NCBI GenBank assembly: GCA_037044905.1
Contig: JBAOKB010000058.1
Location: forward strand, 248,001-312,000
Reading direction: 5' to 3'
DNA: 64,000 nucleotides
Source: Hortaea werneckii
Lineage: Eukaryota; Ascomycota; Dothideomycetes; Mycosphaerellales; Teratosphaeriaceae
A model generated the notes under the pieces. The model worked only from the letters and a program-made list of their open reading frames with translations, was not told the DNA's origin and did not search any database. Positions 9,547-20,679 of the stretch are shown here, one piece after another (position 1 is the first letter of the stretch; every line of letters begins with the position of its first letter). Position numbers and translations under genes: made by a program.

Positions 9547-10656
9547 TACGCCCCAGGACCGAGGCGAGATGGCGCCCCTACCTGCAAGAGGAACATTGCA
9601 CGCGATTCGGACTTCCTTAGTAAAAGTTGCAGAGGCTACTTTGGTTGCAAGTTGATCTCAAGTCAGGATGGACCTGATATGGAATGGGAACGGCTTTCAA
9701 TATAGTAGCTGGCAATGTAATGCTCCGGCCCACGAAGGGACGGTGGAAGAAGTTCTGCGAGGCACTGGAAAGTGGCACTCCCTAGCTTGGTCAACGATAA
9801 CAGCATTGATAAATTCACAAAGCAACGCCACCGTCACGTTCGACCACAGGTTGCAGAGAACAGAGGATCCCGTCCGCTCTCCTGTACTTAAGCTGCAAAC
9901 CGGCTGATTAGTATTAACGTGGGTGACCAGTTGAGAATCCCAGCTGTTGAACGTTTTTTGCATTTCTTTTTGTCAAAGTTTTGCCTGCTGATCATGTTCA
10001 CGATGCTTTGAGGTCATTTGGTGCTACGAAGCCTTAGCACCAACCACGTTTTGAAGGTCGGCAATTCGACTACGACTGAGTAGTTCCAACGCCGAAGGGT
10101 CCAGATCATATTGTGTAAATATTTGCAATAGGACGTGCGAGATGCTATCAACGCTATACTGCACCGCAAACTGATCAATGCAGCTGCTTCAATCGAACGG
10201 GCGGGGAGGGCCGCTAATCTTGGCACGATCGATCTCAAACTCTATTCTTAATCTGTTAGCCCCATGGGATCCTCCCGGAGTTCCAATCAACCCGCCGCTC
10301 GTCACACCAACCACAGCGTTTCGAAACGGCTCGCTGACGTGTGCGGTGAAAACGGTCATACCCATAGCTGGGGCATGTAGCTCAGGCAGTCCGGGCTGAG
10401 ATGACAGTTCATTTGATCGATCCTGCCATGTTGATGAAGACTCCTCAAGACCGTTGTAAGTCTTGCTTGGCGACAGGGTAATCATCTCAACAAGGCTGCC
10501 GGCTTATCAGTTTGTTCAGCGGAGAGCCGGTTCTCAGCCGTCTGCGAGTTTCAGCGTTCAAAAAATGCTGCAAGCTTTGGTGACCTCACTGCTCTCCTTT
10601 CTTGAATAATCGTGGCAGTATCCCTTCTGGCCGCACAAGGTCACATTGCTGGCACA
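9547..10656. other. intergenic region with unassigned minus-strand open frame
   Basis: A 1.1-kb spacer. On the minus strand a frame from ATG 10485 to stop 10189 (98 codons) has reasonably protein-like content. Another frame reading DLDPSALELLSRSRIADLQN ends at TAG 10026-10024. I could not join them with a convincing donor and acceptor, so a small spliced gene or a decayed remnant remains possible but is not called. Confidence 0.3.
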
Positions 10657-12240
10657 ATGGGGCACTCCTCTTTCTTTCGTTATGCCGTTACGCGGCCCTA
10701 CCCTAACCGATGGTTTACGCCTGTCGCCATAGTCGGCCTCATAGTATTCACTATCTTATTTTCTCTTCTCAACTTTGTTACTACCGGATACACGCTAGCG
10801 GCACAGGAAACATCGAACCCTAATAGGACGATCAGTGATACTATCTGGAAACGCCATTGGCCTTCATGGATTACGAAGAATGTTCAGCCCAAGTGCTCTG
10901 CTGCGGACATTTCAGTTGGCAGCAAGCTTTTCACGAACCAGACTGCTCTAACGTATACGCTTACGGACGTTTGGCAACCTTCGACAGGCGGCGCAGGTGG
11001 AGCAGGGACAACTCACGGTATTACGCCTACCCTTTCGTATAATGACAATATCCTGGAGAACTGCACAGTCAATTTCATCGACATCGATATCTCCTCAGCC
11101 GACCGCACCGCAACACAGTACGCCTATACACAGTATGGTGCTGTTGTGCACACATATGCTACATGCTCTATTGTCAGTCCGAACGGCACACTCAACGTCA
11201 ACCTGACCCAAGAGTACGACTATGTACCGCCGGGTGTCTCATTCGCGAACATGTATCAGTTTCTCGGGACAGGCTTTCTCTCCCGCAACAAGACCGAGAG
11301 ATCAAGTCTGTACTGGGGTGAGTCCATCATGTCGATGTATTGGGCAAACACAACCAATGCAATGCAAAGGATCCGGGCAAACCAAACGGGCGATGGCAAT
11401 GCCGGCATCTCGAAAGGCATGCTGTATTTCTATCCAAACGACAACGAGCAGATCGACAACATTACTATCCCAAGCTTTTTCAACGTAGACTATCGTTTCT
11501 TAGTCGACGAAGGCCAAGGTAACATCACTGTCATCAGGCCCGAAACCTACGGCTCGCACGAAGACTTCACCAGCGTACCGTATCTGCTGGAAAACCAGAC
11601 ATATCCGAACATTTGGGAATCCGCCGACATCCTCGCCAAAGCCGCCTACTCAACCGTGCTGACGGATCTTGGCTACGTCAACAGCACGACTAACATGCTC
11701 CTCCACGAGGACTATGTGAAATACTTCACGTCGAACTTCTCCGAGATCAAGCGAAACATCGAGAATGCGTACCCCGGTCCCTCTGAACGCTCCTTCGCGG
11801 CCGAACGATCCGGACCCTTAGGCACAACCCCCTCCGTCTTCGCCACCAGATACGTCTGTTCCGTGCCGCAGCGCAAACCAGCCGGGTCCATCTTCGTTTC
11901 GGTACTGGTGGCAGATCTAGTCATGCTGCAAGCAGTCTGGTTCCTCTTCACCTCCGCCATCGACCTCTTTTCCCTCAGGTCCAAATCTGGAGCGTATCAT
12001 TGTCAAGGCTGCAGCAAGCAGCCGGTCATGATGAATGGTGGGTACAGGGAAGTGGCAGGCAGTTATAGGGATGCCACGGGTGTTAGCGTTCCCGAAAGCA
12101 AAGCTCCTGATGATCAGGTTGAAATGGGTGGGTTGAGACCGGCGAGGCAGCGAACGAGGGACTCGGATGCTTCGCACCACCGCAGTATAAGCGAGCAGCG
12201 TCTGCTGAATCCTGTCAGTATGGATATAGGGCGGGATTGA
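10657..12240 (+). CDS. uncharacterised two-pass glycosylated membrane protein
   Basis: A 527-residue single-exon protein; ATG 10657 is the first in-frame methionine codon (the frame extends upstream to a GTG at 10612). A short basic N-terminus is followed by a strong membrane segment at about residues 20-42. A domain of roughly 370 residues comes next, with more than a dozen N-x-S/T sequons (for example NRT, NQT, NCT, NGT, NLT, NKT, NIT, NST, NFS). A second hydrophobic segment (about 415-440, GSIFVSVLVADLVMLQAVWFL) leads to a polar cytosolic tail of about 90 residues. The layout predicts both ends in the cytosol and a heavily glycosylated loop outside the cell or in the secretory lumen. Similar proteins are common in filamentous ascomycetes but I know of no assigned function. 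Confidence 0.7.
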   Translation: MGHSSFFRYAVTRPYPNRWFTPVAIVGLIVFTILFSLLNFVTTGYTLAAQETSNPNRTISDTIWKRHWPSWITKNVQPKCSAADISVGSKLFTNQTALTYTLTDVWQPSTGGAGGAGTTHGITPTLSYNDNILENCTVNFIDIDISSADRTATQYAYTQYGAVVHTYATCSIVSPNGTLNVNLTQEYDYVPPGVSFANMYQFLGTGFLSRNKTERSSLYWGESIMSMYWANTTNAMQRIRANQTGDGNAGISKGMLYFYPNDNEQIDNITIPSFFNVDYRFLVDEGQGNITVIRPETYGSHEDFTSVPYLLENQTYPNIWESADILAKAAYSTVLTDLGYVNSTTNMLLHEDYVKYFTSNFSEIKRNIENAYPGPSERSFAAERSGPLGTTPSVFATRYVCSVPQRKPAGSIFVSVLVADLVMLQAVWFLFTSAIDLFSLRSKSGAYHCQGCSKQPVMMNGGYREVAGSYRDATGVSVPESKAPDDQVEMGGLRPARQRTRDSDASHHRSISEQRLLNPVSMDIGRD

Positions 12241-12840
12241 AACACCCTTATTTGTCAGTTTGATACTATATATCAAGATAGATGTTTGTTTTCTGACTGT
12301 ACAATTACACCCGTCGGGACTTTTCGTCCAGATATCCGCACTCTGCATTGAAGGTCGGTCTTCTGTCACGAACCATCCAATCGCATCACCACGTTCGGTC
12401 ACCGTACTTGATACTTGCATACGCCCGATGCGCCTGGAGTGAATCTCTGCTATTTCTACTGCCGTTTCCTGCAGGGAATTGAGAGTCTTGTCGACGGCCC
12501 ATTTTGACTGAACTCAAGCCAGCGCGCTTTTTTACGCCCTCCATAAAACCCAAGGTCCGTTTGGAGCCGAGTCATGTTCACTCTCTGTATAGTTGGCGCG
12601 ATTGCCGAAGGGTCATGACTTTTGTCCGCGGCAGGTTTCTGGCATCTCTAAAATGCGAAGTGCGGAAAACTCTGATCCTGGTCTTGCGTACGCCTCGTGG
12701 CATATGAAAATATGTTGGTTTGGCATTTCCATCCTTGAAGTGACAAGCGGTGGTGCACGCCATGTAGCGCAATGATGGGTCGGTCTCCGAGTTGCTTGTA
12801 TGCAGCTTTTGTAGCCAAATTTTGTCATATCACTTTGCTC
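12241..12840. other. convergent intergenic spacer
   Basis: A 600-bp stretch between the 3' ends of the membrane-protein gene and MED11. No gene, repeat or RNA structure was recognised. Confidence 0.5.
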
Positions 12841-13326
12841 TCAAGTTGCCTGGTCAAGCTCTCGTTGTGCAAGATCTTTCGCCTCGTCCAACAACTCCGC
12901 CTCCTTCTCTGCACCCACCTTGTTGCCTCTGCTATTCAACCAGCCGACATCGAGATTTCCTAGCCCACCATTGGTTATACGCTCCGGCTCCGCTTGCTTC
13001 CCTCCAGGAGCGGCACCTCGTGGCCTGGGCTGCTGTGGCCCTCCAGATGATAATGTAGGTGCTTGTGCCGCGATGATACCAGCTTCCTCCAGCGCGTAGG
13101 CTTGCCGTCTGAGCCGAGCAGTTGCCGATTGTAATGCGACGAAGACGTCCTTGGCTTTACCGTCGAATTGAGCCTTACGCGCCTCTAGGCTGTCTGCATC
13201 TTCTGAACCAGCCGGAGATAGCACTTTGATTGATTCGCCGGCGTGTTGTAAGACCGACGTCAGGTCCTCATTAATGCTGTTAAGCTCGCGGATGCGATCG
13301 GCAGGCGTGATCTCTTCGCTAGCCAT
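12841..13326 (-). CDS. MED11: Mediator subunit Med11
   Basis: A 161-residue single-exon protein from ATG 13326 to TGA 12843-12841. The N-terminal half (RIRELNSINEDLTSVLQHAGESIKVL, then ARLRRQAYALEEAGI) matches the helical Med11 core. That core pairs with Med22 in the Mediator head and contacts TFIIH and Pol II at promoters. The C-terminal part is a Pro/Gly-rich linker followed by LDVGWLNSR and an acidic helix, which is the usual fungal extension. The gene is head to head with TAF5, with 293 bp between start codons. Assignment is from motif similarity. Confidence 0.8.
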   Translation of the reverse strand: MASEEITPADRIRELNSINEDLTSVLQHAGESIKVLSPAGSEDADSLEARKAQFDGKAKDVFVALQSATARLRRQAYALEEAGIIAAQAPTLSSGGPQQPRPRGAAPGGKQAEPERITNGGLGNLDVGWLNSRGNKVGAEKEAELLDEAKDLAQRELDQAT

Positions 13327-13619
13327 TTTTAAGGCCTCGCCATGCGTGAACAGACAATGGGTTCCCTAGAAATAGGTGAGATATCGCGTGAGTAGCAAAT
13401 GTGCGGACAGACTGTCGTCGCATCCGAGATCAAGCTCGAGGAGGTGGGGTCTCAGCTGCAAGGCACCCGCCGAGCCGCATCCCTAGCGCGTCTTTGGCGA
13501 ATCTTCACGTGCGCGCAGCTGGTCACGGGCCAGACTTCAAGTTTCCATCACGACCGCACTCCATCTGTCGCAATCATCGACTTTTATTCACCTGCATGTG
13601 ACGGAGTCCCGGCGGCAAA
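13327..13619. promoter_or_regulatory. shared divergent promoter MED11 / TAF5
   Basis: A 293-bp spacer between two divergent ATGs must carry both core promoters. No TATA box is evident, which fits housekeeping transcription-factor genes. No specific binding site was identified. Confidence 0.5.
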
Positions 13620-16331
13620 ATGGCGCAGCAACCGCCACCGCCGTCACGCACGGGAAGTGTCGGCCCTCCCAGTGCAGGCGGGATGGGTGCGCCACCAGCA
13701 ACGACACCTGGAGGAGGGGGAGGCCAGAACTCACAGCAGAATCTCAATCAAATCGTAAGTCTTTCGACACTTTCTTTGGTGAATGTCCGGCGCGAGCGAT
13801 GCTGGTATATTCGGAAGCTTGGCGCGATCGAACAGGACTAGGATTGGACGTCTTGTTAGGAGGATGGAGTGGCAAGGCGCGCAACAAGGCTGCCACTAAA
13901 TGCTGCAAGCCCTGAAATGCAACAAGGACCACGCCAGAGTCTTGGTCTACTCAAGGCTTGGTTTCCATTCTCTTGTGGAGGAAGGCAAGAGAGTACGATG
14001 ACCGTGCGGAAGCAGCAGCAGCAGCAGCAGCGAGCAGCCAGCGGGAAGACTGGCAGCGTCGCATTTGACTACAAGTCAGGCGCCTCACTTCGGCTTCGAA
14101 GCGCTTTCACCCGCAGATCACGCTGCGCTTTACGCAAAGTCGGAAGTGACGACCATTTCCTGCACTATGCAACTACTGCGCTCAACACATCCCTTCAAAT
14201 ACTCTCACGAAGCCTTGCGCGCCTGCTCTGAGGAACGGCTGCAACCATGGCGCAGAAAGCTAACCTGGTACCACAGGTCCTCGAGTACCTCAATAAGAAA
14301 GGTTACAACAAGACAGAAGCCATGTTGCGAAAGGAGAGTTTGAACGTAGACGCACACGGCCAACCAATCCTGACGCGCATCGAAGACACTGGCGGACGTA
14401 AATGGGGCCAGTCTTTCCGTCTCATCAAAGGCTGGATTGAACACAGTCTGGAGATCTACCGACCAGAGCTGGTCCGATTGCTATGGCCGATATTCGTGCA
14501 CGCGTTTCTTGACTGTATCATAGACTGCTACACAACAGACGCACTTGCCTTTTTCCGCGAATACAAAGGCGACTTTGAAGCGGAGCAGGGCCAAGAGCTG
14601 CGCGAACTGGAGAAAATCTCGCTTCCGGAGCATGTGCAGGACAATGAGTTCGCAACTCTGTACCGGCAGAAGAAGTATCGCGTCAGTCTGAGCCCAATGG
14701 CATTTGCCGTGCTCGTCGAATTCCTTGAAGCGCGTGACAATGAAGGCGGCAAAGTCATCTTGAACCTTATCAACGCTCATGTCGAAGTTGCCACGCTTAA
14801 TCGTGCAGCTACGGCACGTGGTCTGCAAAAGCTGATGGAAGAGAAGGAAAAGTCTGGGAGGATGGGTGAGCTTGGAGAAGATGAGGGAATCCAAGGTCAC
14901 CATCCAGGCTCGACCAATACCGACGTCCATGCAGTCGGCACCTTGTCAAAGCTGTCGCTCGCGCCAATGCCAATGGAGCCAGATCTGATGGAGGATGTAA
15001 AGGCCGACCTAAGCCACGAGGATTCGGTACACCCGCCTGTCAACGGTCAAAGCACGCTCGTCGACCAATTCGAAGAAAACATCAAACAGGAGCCCGCCGA
15101 CGATGCGGCGCCGAATCGAGATCAGATCCCCTTCCCTCCTTCGACCGCAAGAGACGTTGCAATGGAGGTGCAGAAGGTCAAGGAAAACCGCGACCGTTTC
15201 CGTATAGAAGGTAGATCAGGTGGCATTGGACCTGGTCTTAGCGTCACCATGTTTACATTTCACAACACTTTCGACAGTGTCAATTGCATAGAGTTCTCCG
15301 GGGATAACACGCTTGCTGCAATTGGCACTGCAGAGTCATACATTCGAGTCTGGTCGCTGGATAACAGACCCCTCGTATCACCACAAGATCCACCAGGCTC
15401 CCAGCCATCATCATCAAGACGACTTATTGGCCACTCAGGACCAGTATATGCCCTTTCATTTTCACCCTCGGCGGCAATCCCAGAGCAATCATCAAATGGA
15501 GACACTACAGCATCCGCTGCAACCGATTCTCAACCACGCTATATGCTATCTTGTTCAGCAGACAGCACGGTCCGCCTTTGGTCACTAGACACATGGACGA
15601 ACCTCGTGGTCTACCGTTCCCACAACAGCCCTGTCTGGGACGTTCGCTTCTGCCCACACGGACACTACTTCCTGTCATGCTCCGCAGACCGTACAGCAAG
15701 GCTGTGGAGTACACCTCAGATCGCGCCTTTGCGCATCTTTGTCGGTCACGACTCGGATGTAGAGACTATCGCCTGGCACCCTAACGGTGCGTATGTCTTC
15801 ACCGGGTCCGGCGTCGGTGACAAGACCGTACGCGTGTGGAGCATAGTCAATGGCAATCAGGTCCGCATCTTTACCGGTCACACAGGCAACATCACCGCCA
15901 TCTCTTGTGCGCCAAATGGACACTTGTTTGCAAGCGGCGACGACAAGGGCGAGATCATGCTATGGGATTTGCGTACTGGCCGACGGACCAAGACCCTCAA
16001 GGGTCATCACAAGGGGGGCGTTTGGTCTCTTGACTGGTCCGTAGAAAGCAGTGTCCTCGTTTCCGGTGGCGCCGACAAGACCGTCAGGGTCTGGGACGTT
16101 CAGCAGAACAAAGAGATCCAGAACAAGCCCAACGGAGATTCCGTGACTAAGATCGACGGCGCTACCGTCGGTGCTGCAAGCACTACGAGCAAGCCAGGCA
16201 AAGCGAAGGGCCCCGTGGTGTCTCCGGATCAGATCTCTTGCTTTGCCACGAAGAAGAGTCCCGTGTACAAAGTACGCTTCACGCAAATGAATCTGGTGAT
16301 GGCGGGTGGAGCGTACCTTGAACAAGCTTGA
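13620..16331 (+). CDS. TAF5: TFIID subunit TAF5 (WD40 protein)
   Basis: Exon 1 (13620-13754) encodes 45 residues, Pro/Gly-rich and ending NLNQI. A 522-bp intron (13755-14276) follows, with donor GTAAGT, branch site GCTAAC at 14259-14264 and acceptor CCACAG. Exon 2 (14277-16331) starts VLEYLNKKGYNKTE, restoring the LisH motif of TAF5. The product is about 729 residues: LisH (about 45-75), the TAF5 NTD2 helical domain (about 95-225), a charged linker, and a WD40 propeller from about 370 to 660. The propeller has clear GH...WD-type repeats (GHSGPVY, HNSPVWDV, GHDSDVE, GHTGNIT, GHHKGGVW). TAF5 scaffolds TFIID and SAGA. The intron is long for this window and holds a CAG repeat. An in-frame ATG at 14247 inside it could give an alternative start. 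Confidence 0.9.
14011..14031 (+). repeat. (AGC)n microsatellite in TAF5 intron
   Basis: About seven uninterrupted AGC/CAG trinucleotides lie within the first TAF5 intron. Being intronic, length changes should not alter the protein. Confidence 0.9.
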
Positions 16332-16888
16332 TTCCGGAGGCTATGAACATACTGCTTACTTGGTTTGATTGGATGAAGCAAGGCGTTTTTAAAAGGACAA
16401 GGAAATGGGAAAGGGAGAGCAAGATGCAATACCCGAGATAGGTTGAGGGAGAGCTGTGTATCATAATACGAAAAATGGGAAATCAAATCTGACCGCTATG
16501 CTCATCTAAAGTATCTCACTGCGTCAAAGCGCACAAATTCAAGAGGGAGACAGTGAAAAGTAAAATTCTCACATCGTGATATTGTGTTCAGATTGTCTTT
16601 CCTTAGGCGATAATAAGCCAAATTGGTCTATGTATGTGTCTACATCCAATATAAACTCCGAAGTCCAGTCCCTCAACGCCGCCGAAGATTGCTCTTCACA
16701 AATGGTATTGGGTATCCAAAATTTCCATTCCAATGCAAATTGTCTCCTGACAAACCCAATCCCAAACACCAGATAATCCCATGGGGGAATAAGAATGCCA
16801 GTCCTTAAAACGCCGCCCAGATTGCCGCTTAAATCACACAAAAAGTGGCCGCAGCCACAATCGACATGGAACCAAGCAAGCAAGCACT
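16332..16888. other. convergent intergenic spacer TAF5 / GH16
   Basis: A 557-bp stretch, A-rich in its central part, presumably the two 3' UTRs. Short open frames overlap on both strands and none is supported. Confidence 0.5.
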
Positions 16889-17923
16889 TTAGCCGCTACT
16901 GCTAGAGTAGACCTTGAAGCTAGCGATCTGGAAGTAAGCCTCGGCGAAGGCTTCGGGGTTATTGGCGACGAAAGCGTCGCAAGTCTCCACGCCGGTCTTC
17001 TCCGCCATACCTGAGGACTTCCACACCTTGCCAGCCCAGTCGCCGCACAGGGTGATGTTGATGATGGCGTTCTGCGCGACGAAGGCCTCGTTGAAGTCGC
17101 ACCCCTGGCCGCCGAACACGGCGAGTGGCTTCTCGGTCCAGGACGATGGGTTGGGTTTCCCCGCTGCGAGGTCCGAGGGTAAGGAGTCCCGCCCGAACAT
17201 CCAGACGCTGATCCCGCTGTGCGTCCAGCTCATGACGTACACGCCGCCGCCTTGCTGGTTGAAGGCGTCGCCGGCGGTGGCGAGGTCGCGTTGGGCCGTC
17301 TTCGCACCGGCGTAAGCGTCGGTGGAACAGCCCGTTGCGGCGTCACCGGCGTTGCAGTTGGTTTCTTCCATGGTGTTCTGGAACAGAGAAGAGGAGTTGT
17401 CCACGGAGCAGCCGGGGGAAGTGTGCAGGGTCGTAGCAGCGTAGGGCATGTCGTTGACCTGCTCAAAGACGTCGATCTCGCCGGCCTGGGGCCATTGGCT
17501 TCCAGAGCCCAGGAACCAATACGCTCCCCATGTGCCAGGGCCAGTCGGGGCGTGGACCATGTCTAGGACGGCCAGAGTGCCGATGTCGAAGGTCTGCTTG
17601 CTGATCAAGCGGACTGAGTTGCGACCGTTGGGGGCTGGATTCGTGTGATCAACGCCAATATAAGCATGGGTAGCCTGGGTGGATGGGTCGTAAGTGTAAG
17701 CTGCCAGCGTTTGGTTGGCGGCCTCCTGCATGGTCTGGTAGTTGACAAAGCCATGAGTAGGATCCGCGTCCGAGTAAGCGGTCCACGCGTCAAAGAAGTT
17801 GTCGCCGGGGACGTCCGCAATAAGGCTGTATTGGGGTGCTGCTGCTGGCGCAGGAGCAGCGAACGACTGCGCTGCGAGCGAAGCAACGGATACCGCTGCA
17901 ACGAAGTTCCTTGTCGAGAGCAT
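16889..17923 (-). CDS. secreted GH16 beta-glucanase / glucan-modifying enzyme
   Basis: A 344-residue single-exon protein. The chosen start is ATG 17923, which opens a classic signal peptide (LSTRNFVAAVSVASLAAQSFA); the frame extends upstream only from a TTG at 18061. The catalytic GH16 motif ExDxxE is present as E149-I-D151-V-F-E154, with E149 the expected nucleophile and E154 the acid/base. Trp/Tyr-rich strands (GTWGAYWFLGSGSQWP) line the cleft. This clade of fungal GH16 enzymes, with many Cys in the mature part (CSVD, CNAG, CSTD, CDFN, LCGDW), is usually annotated endo-1,3(4)-beta-glucanase. It acts outside the cell on wall or plant glucans. No GPI signal or starch-binding module is visible. 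Confidence 0.87.
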   Translation of the reverse strand: MLSTRNFVAAVSVASLAAQSFAAPAPAAAPQYSLIADVPGDNFFDAWTAYSDADPTHGFVNYQTMQEAANQTLAAYTYDPSTQATHAYIGVDHTNPAPNGRNSVRLISKQTFDIGTLAVLDMVHAPTGPGTWGAYWFLGSGSQWPQAGEIDVFEQVNDMPYAATTLHTSPGCSVDNSSSLFQNTMEETNCNAGDAATGCSTDAYAGAKTAQRDLATAGDAFNQQGGGVYVMSWTHSGISVWMFGRDSLPSDLAAGKPNPSSWTEKPLAVFGGQGCDFNEAFVAQNAIINITLCGDWAGKVWKSSGMAEKTGVETCDAFVANNPEAFAEAYFQIASFKVYSSSSG

Positions 17924-18686
17924 CTTGATGGAGAATCTAGGTTGGTTGGCGAGATTCAAAGTAGCCAGAGGCACAGAGTATTTCGAGGTCGATAGAGCAA
18001 TCGTTTTGTGAGTTGAGGTTGACGAGTGCGTAGCGATAAGAGATCCTAACCAGTAGGACAAGTGATCGATGCAGGCAAGTGAACGTTGCCTTGTGTTGCA
18101 GAGAGAGAAGAGTGACCTAGTAAATCAAGTCCCTACTCGGATCGTCCAGCGATATAAATCCTCCAAGGGAAACAATGTCCAGCCACAGTGAAGAAGAGTG
18201 TCTGAGAACAATGGAGCCATTGTGTCTGGGTGAAAAGCGGGTCCGCCTTCACTACAAAGCCATTGTGTGCCTGCACACTCGGACCTAAACCAGCAAAAGT
18301 GAAAGAAAGTTCAGGTGGAAGGGAACGTTAGCGAGAGAAAGTTTCCAACGGTGATGACGCAGAGAAGGGAAATATACTGAAAAGTAGGTGATTGAGGAAA
18401 CAAAAGAGGTGGGTGCGTATACATGTGGATGGCAACATTAGATAGTTTCCTTCAGCCACATACTGGTATTAATGTGAATGCACATAATATGTGACTTAAA
18501 CGCCTGCGAATGGCTTTAGGTTCCCTGTGGTGACCAAGATACAACGGTTTAATTAATAGGTCGTTCCATAAGCGTCCACTCAACTGACAATGGTAGGCGA
18601 ACATTGTTCGATCGCACAATCGCCGTGTGAATTCCACGTTCGCAAAACAAACGTATGATAACACTGCGGCGACAGAGACAGACAGC
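17924..18686. other. GH16 promoter region and VTS1 3' flank
   Basis: About 760 bp with no supportable gene. The left part should be the GH16 5' leader and promoter. A TATAAA string at 18153-18158 lies in the plus orientation, that is, antisense to GH16, so it is not called as its TATA box. Confidence 0.4.
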
Positions 18687-20679
18687 CTATAGCTTGCCTT
18701 CTTGCTGCGCTTCCTTGACTTGCTCGAATACCTGCGACACTCGTTAGCCGCGCACGTTATGCCAAGACTTGGGGCGATTGGCTGGGGGGGCTACATACCT
18801 TCAACAGCTTGCTCCGTGCGCCCTTAGCCGCAACGCCTCGCTTCTCTAAGCCGTCCTCATCTAGGTCCACGAGATCCTGCCACTTCATATCCTTCAGATT
18901 ATCCGTGTACTTGTGTAGCCGTAGCGACCGGAGCCAGTTCGGGATATCCTTCAACAGTTGCGGGTCGGTTGGATCTTCCGGTGGCTTCGAGCTACCTCTG
19001 CGACCTCTCGGCGACCTGCCACGCTGGATCTCTGACGCATCGGACAGATAGCCATCGTGGTTCATCCCCATACCACCCATGGCACCCATACCGAAGCCGC
19101 CACCACCACCGCCCAGGTTCATGCCAGCTAAGCCGTTATTCAACCCACCCATTTGGCTACCGTCGAAAGTAGACAAGAATCCATTGTTCTGCATTGGCAT
19201 TCCCATGCCGGGCGCACCACCGGAGGGACCTGTAATGGCGATCCCTGGAGAGCTAGGCCTGGAGCGTTGCCCTTGAAGAGCGGCGAGATGTTGCTGTTGT
19301 AACGCGGCTGCTTGCTGAGGCGTCAGCACTTGTCCATATTCATTAGTCATTAGGATGTTGGATGGGAGACCTGGTGAAAGTTGTTGCTGTTGCTGATGGT
19401 AGTGATGCTGCGGTTGCTGACCACCTTGACCTTCAGTAGACCTTGCGCGGCGATATTTGCGAACGTCATCGAGTTGGATCCTGTTGTTGACTGTCGAAAG
19501 AGCAGCGAGCTTCATCGCAGTAGCGTTAGCAACCATGTCAGCTTGACTTCCACCTTGTTGCTGCTGAGTGTTGAAGTTGGGAACCATGGGCGTGTTCATA
19601 GCAGAAGCCCAGCTCCCGCCGCCAGCATACGGAGACAGCATTGCACCCATCGAATTTTCGGGTCCAGTGGAGACGGTCGTGTTTTGAATGTTACTGTTGT
19701 CGGATGCGATCGGGAATGGCCGAGGGGAGCGCAAGCCTGCTGAAGGAGGTGGCTGGCTGAGTCCAAACTGTCCCATAGGCTGCTGGCCAGAAGACGACTT
19801 CGGCCTGCCAATGGGCGGCTGATTCTCAGACTGCGAGGCGGAGCGCCAAGGTCCTTCTGGGATGCCGTTCTTCCTTGGCGTCTCTTCTGCGGCAGAAGGG
19901 GCGAGGAAAGAAGAAGAGCGGTCGCCAATAGCACTGTTCCGGTTCGACTTGGGCGCGGTGCCAGTAGTCTTCTGGAACTCGGCCTTCTGATCCTCAATAG
20001 CATTGGCCGCGTCCGGGAACATGGACTTGATCGTACTAGGGTCCAGCCCAGAGTTGCGCTTTGCACCCGGCGAAGGCGGCGGCTTGCCCCCAAACCCGAA
20101 AGAGCCGCGCTGGCCTTCCACATTAAGCTTGTTCATAGCATCGTTCATTCTTGACGACATGGGATCTTTCTCGTTGAAAGCAGCAGGGGAGAGCACGCCG
20201 GACATCGGATGACTCTTGGCCATCTGCTGCAGCACCTGAATGAAGAAGCGAATCTGCACTTGCGTGGTCTGCTGGAGCAGAGCGTACAGAGCAGCTGTTC
20301 TTTCCGGCTCACTGAGCACACGGAACCACTGCTCAATTGCGCTGAGCTCATCCTTGAAGTCCTGGTCGAGTGTAGCCGCTGCCATCTCTTCCAAAGTAGT
20401 TTCGTACTGATCGATATCAGCAATCCATTGCTGAGCCGCCTTTTCTGCCCCGTCCTCCGGGTTGCCAGAGCTAGGACCCTGCTGGACGTGGTTGAAGTAG
20501 ATCTCGGAGGCCGGCCGCAAACCGCGGGTGCTGAGAGGTGAGGTTGCAGAAAAGGCTCCCATGTCAGCAGAGGCGCGCAGCTGATGGCCGGAGCCCATGC
20601 CCGTTCGAGGGGGTCGCAGCGTCGAGCCGGAGGCAGCCGGCGTGCTGTTGCGGTCGCCGATGATGTTGCTTGCAGACAT
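18687..20679 (-). CDS. VTS1: SAM-domain RNA-binding protein Vts1 (Smaug family)
   Basis: Exon 1 (20679-18799) and a 15-codon exon 2 (18731-18687) are joined across a 67-bp intron (donor GTATGT, acceptor TCGCAG, CTAAC branch site). The junction reads KLLK-VFEQVKEAQQEGKL. The product is 641 residues. The C-terminal SAM domain (about 575-632; LLKDIPNWLRSLRLHKYTDNL, then GARSKLLK) matches Vts1/Smaug, which binds CNGG-type hairpin loops in mRNA and recruits deadenylation and decay factors. Residues about 80-150 form the conserved N-terminal helical region with WIADIDQYETTLEEMA. The rest is low-complexity, with Gln-rich and Gly/Met-rich runs, as is usual for the family. Without exon 2 the SAM helix 5 would be truncated, which supports the splice. 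Confidence 0.9.

Noticed and set aside
10014..10485. Two minus-strand frames that might be exons of one small gene
   Set aside because: Protein-like content, but no good donor, acceptor and branch site joined them. Mentioned in the spacer entry only.
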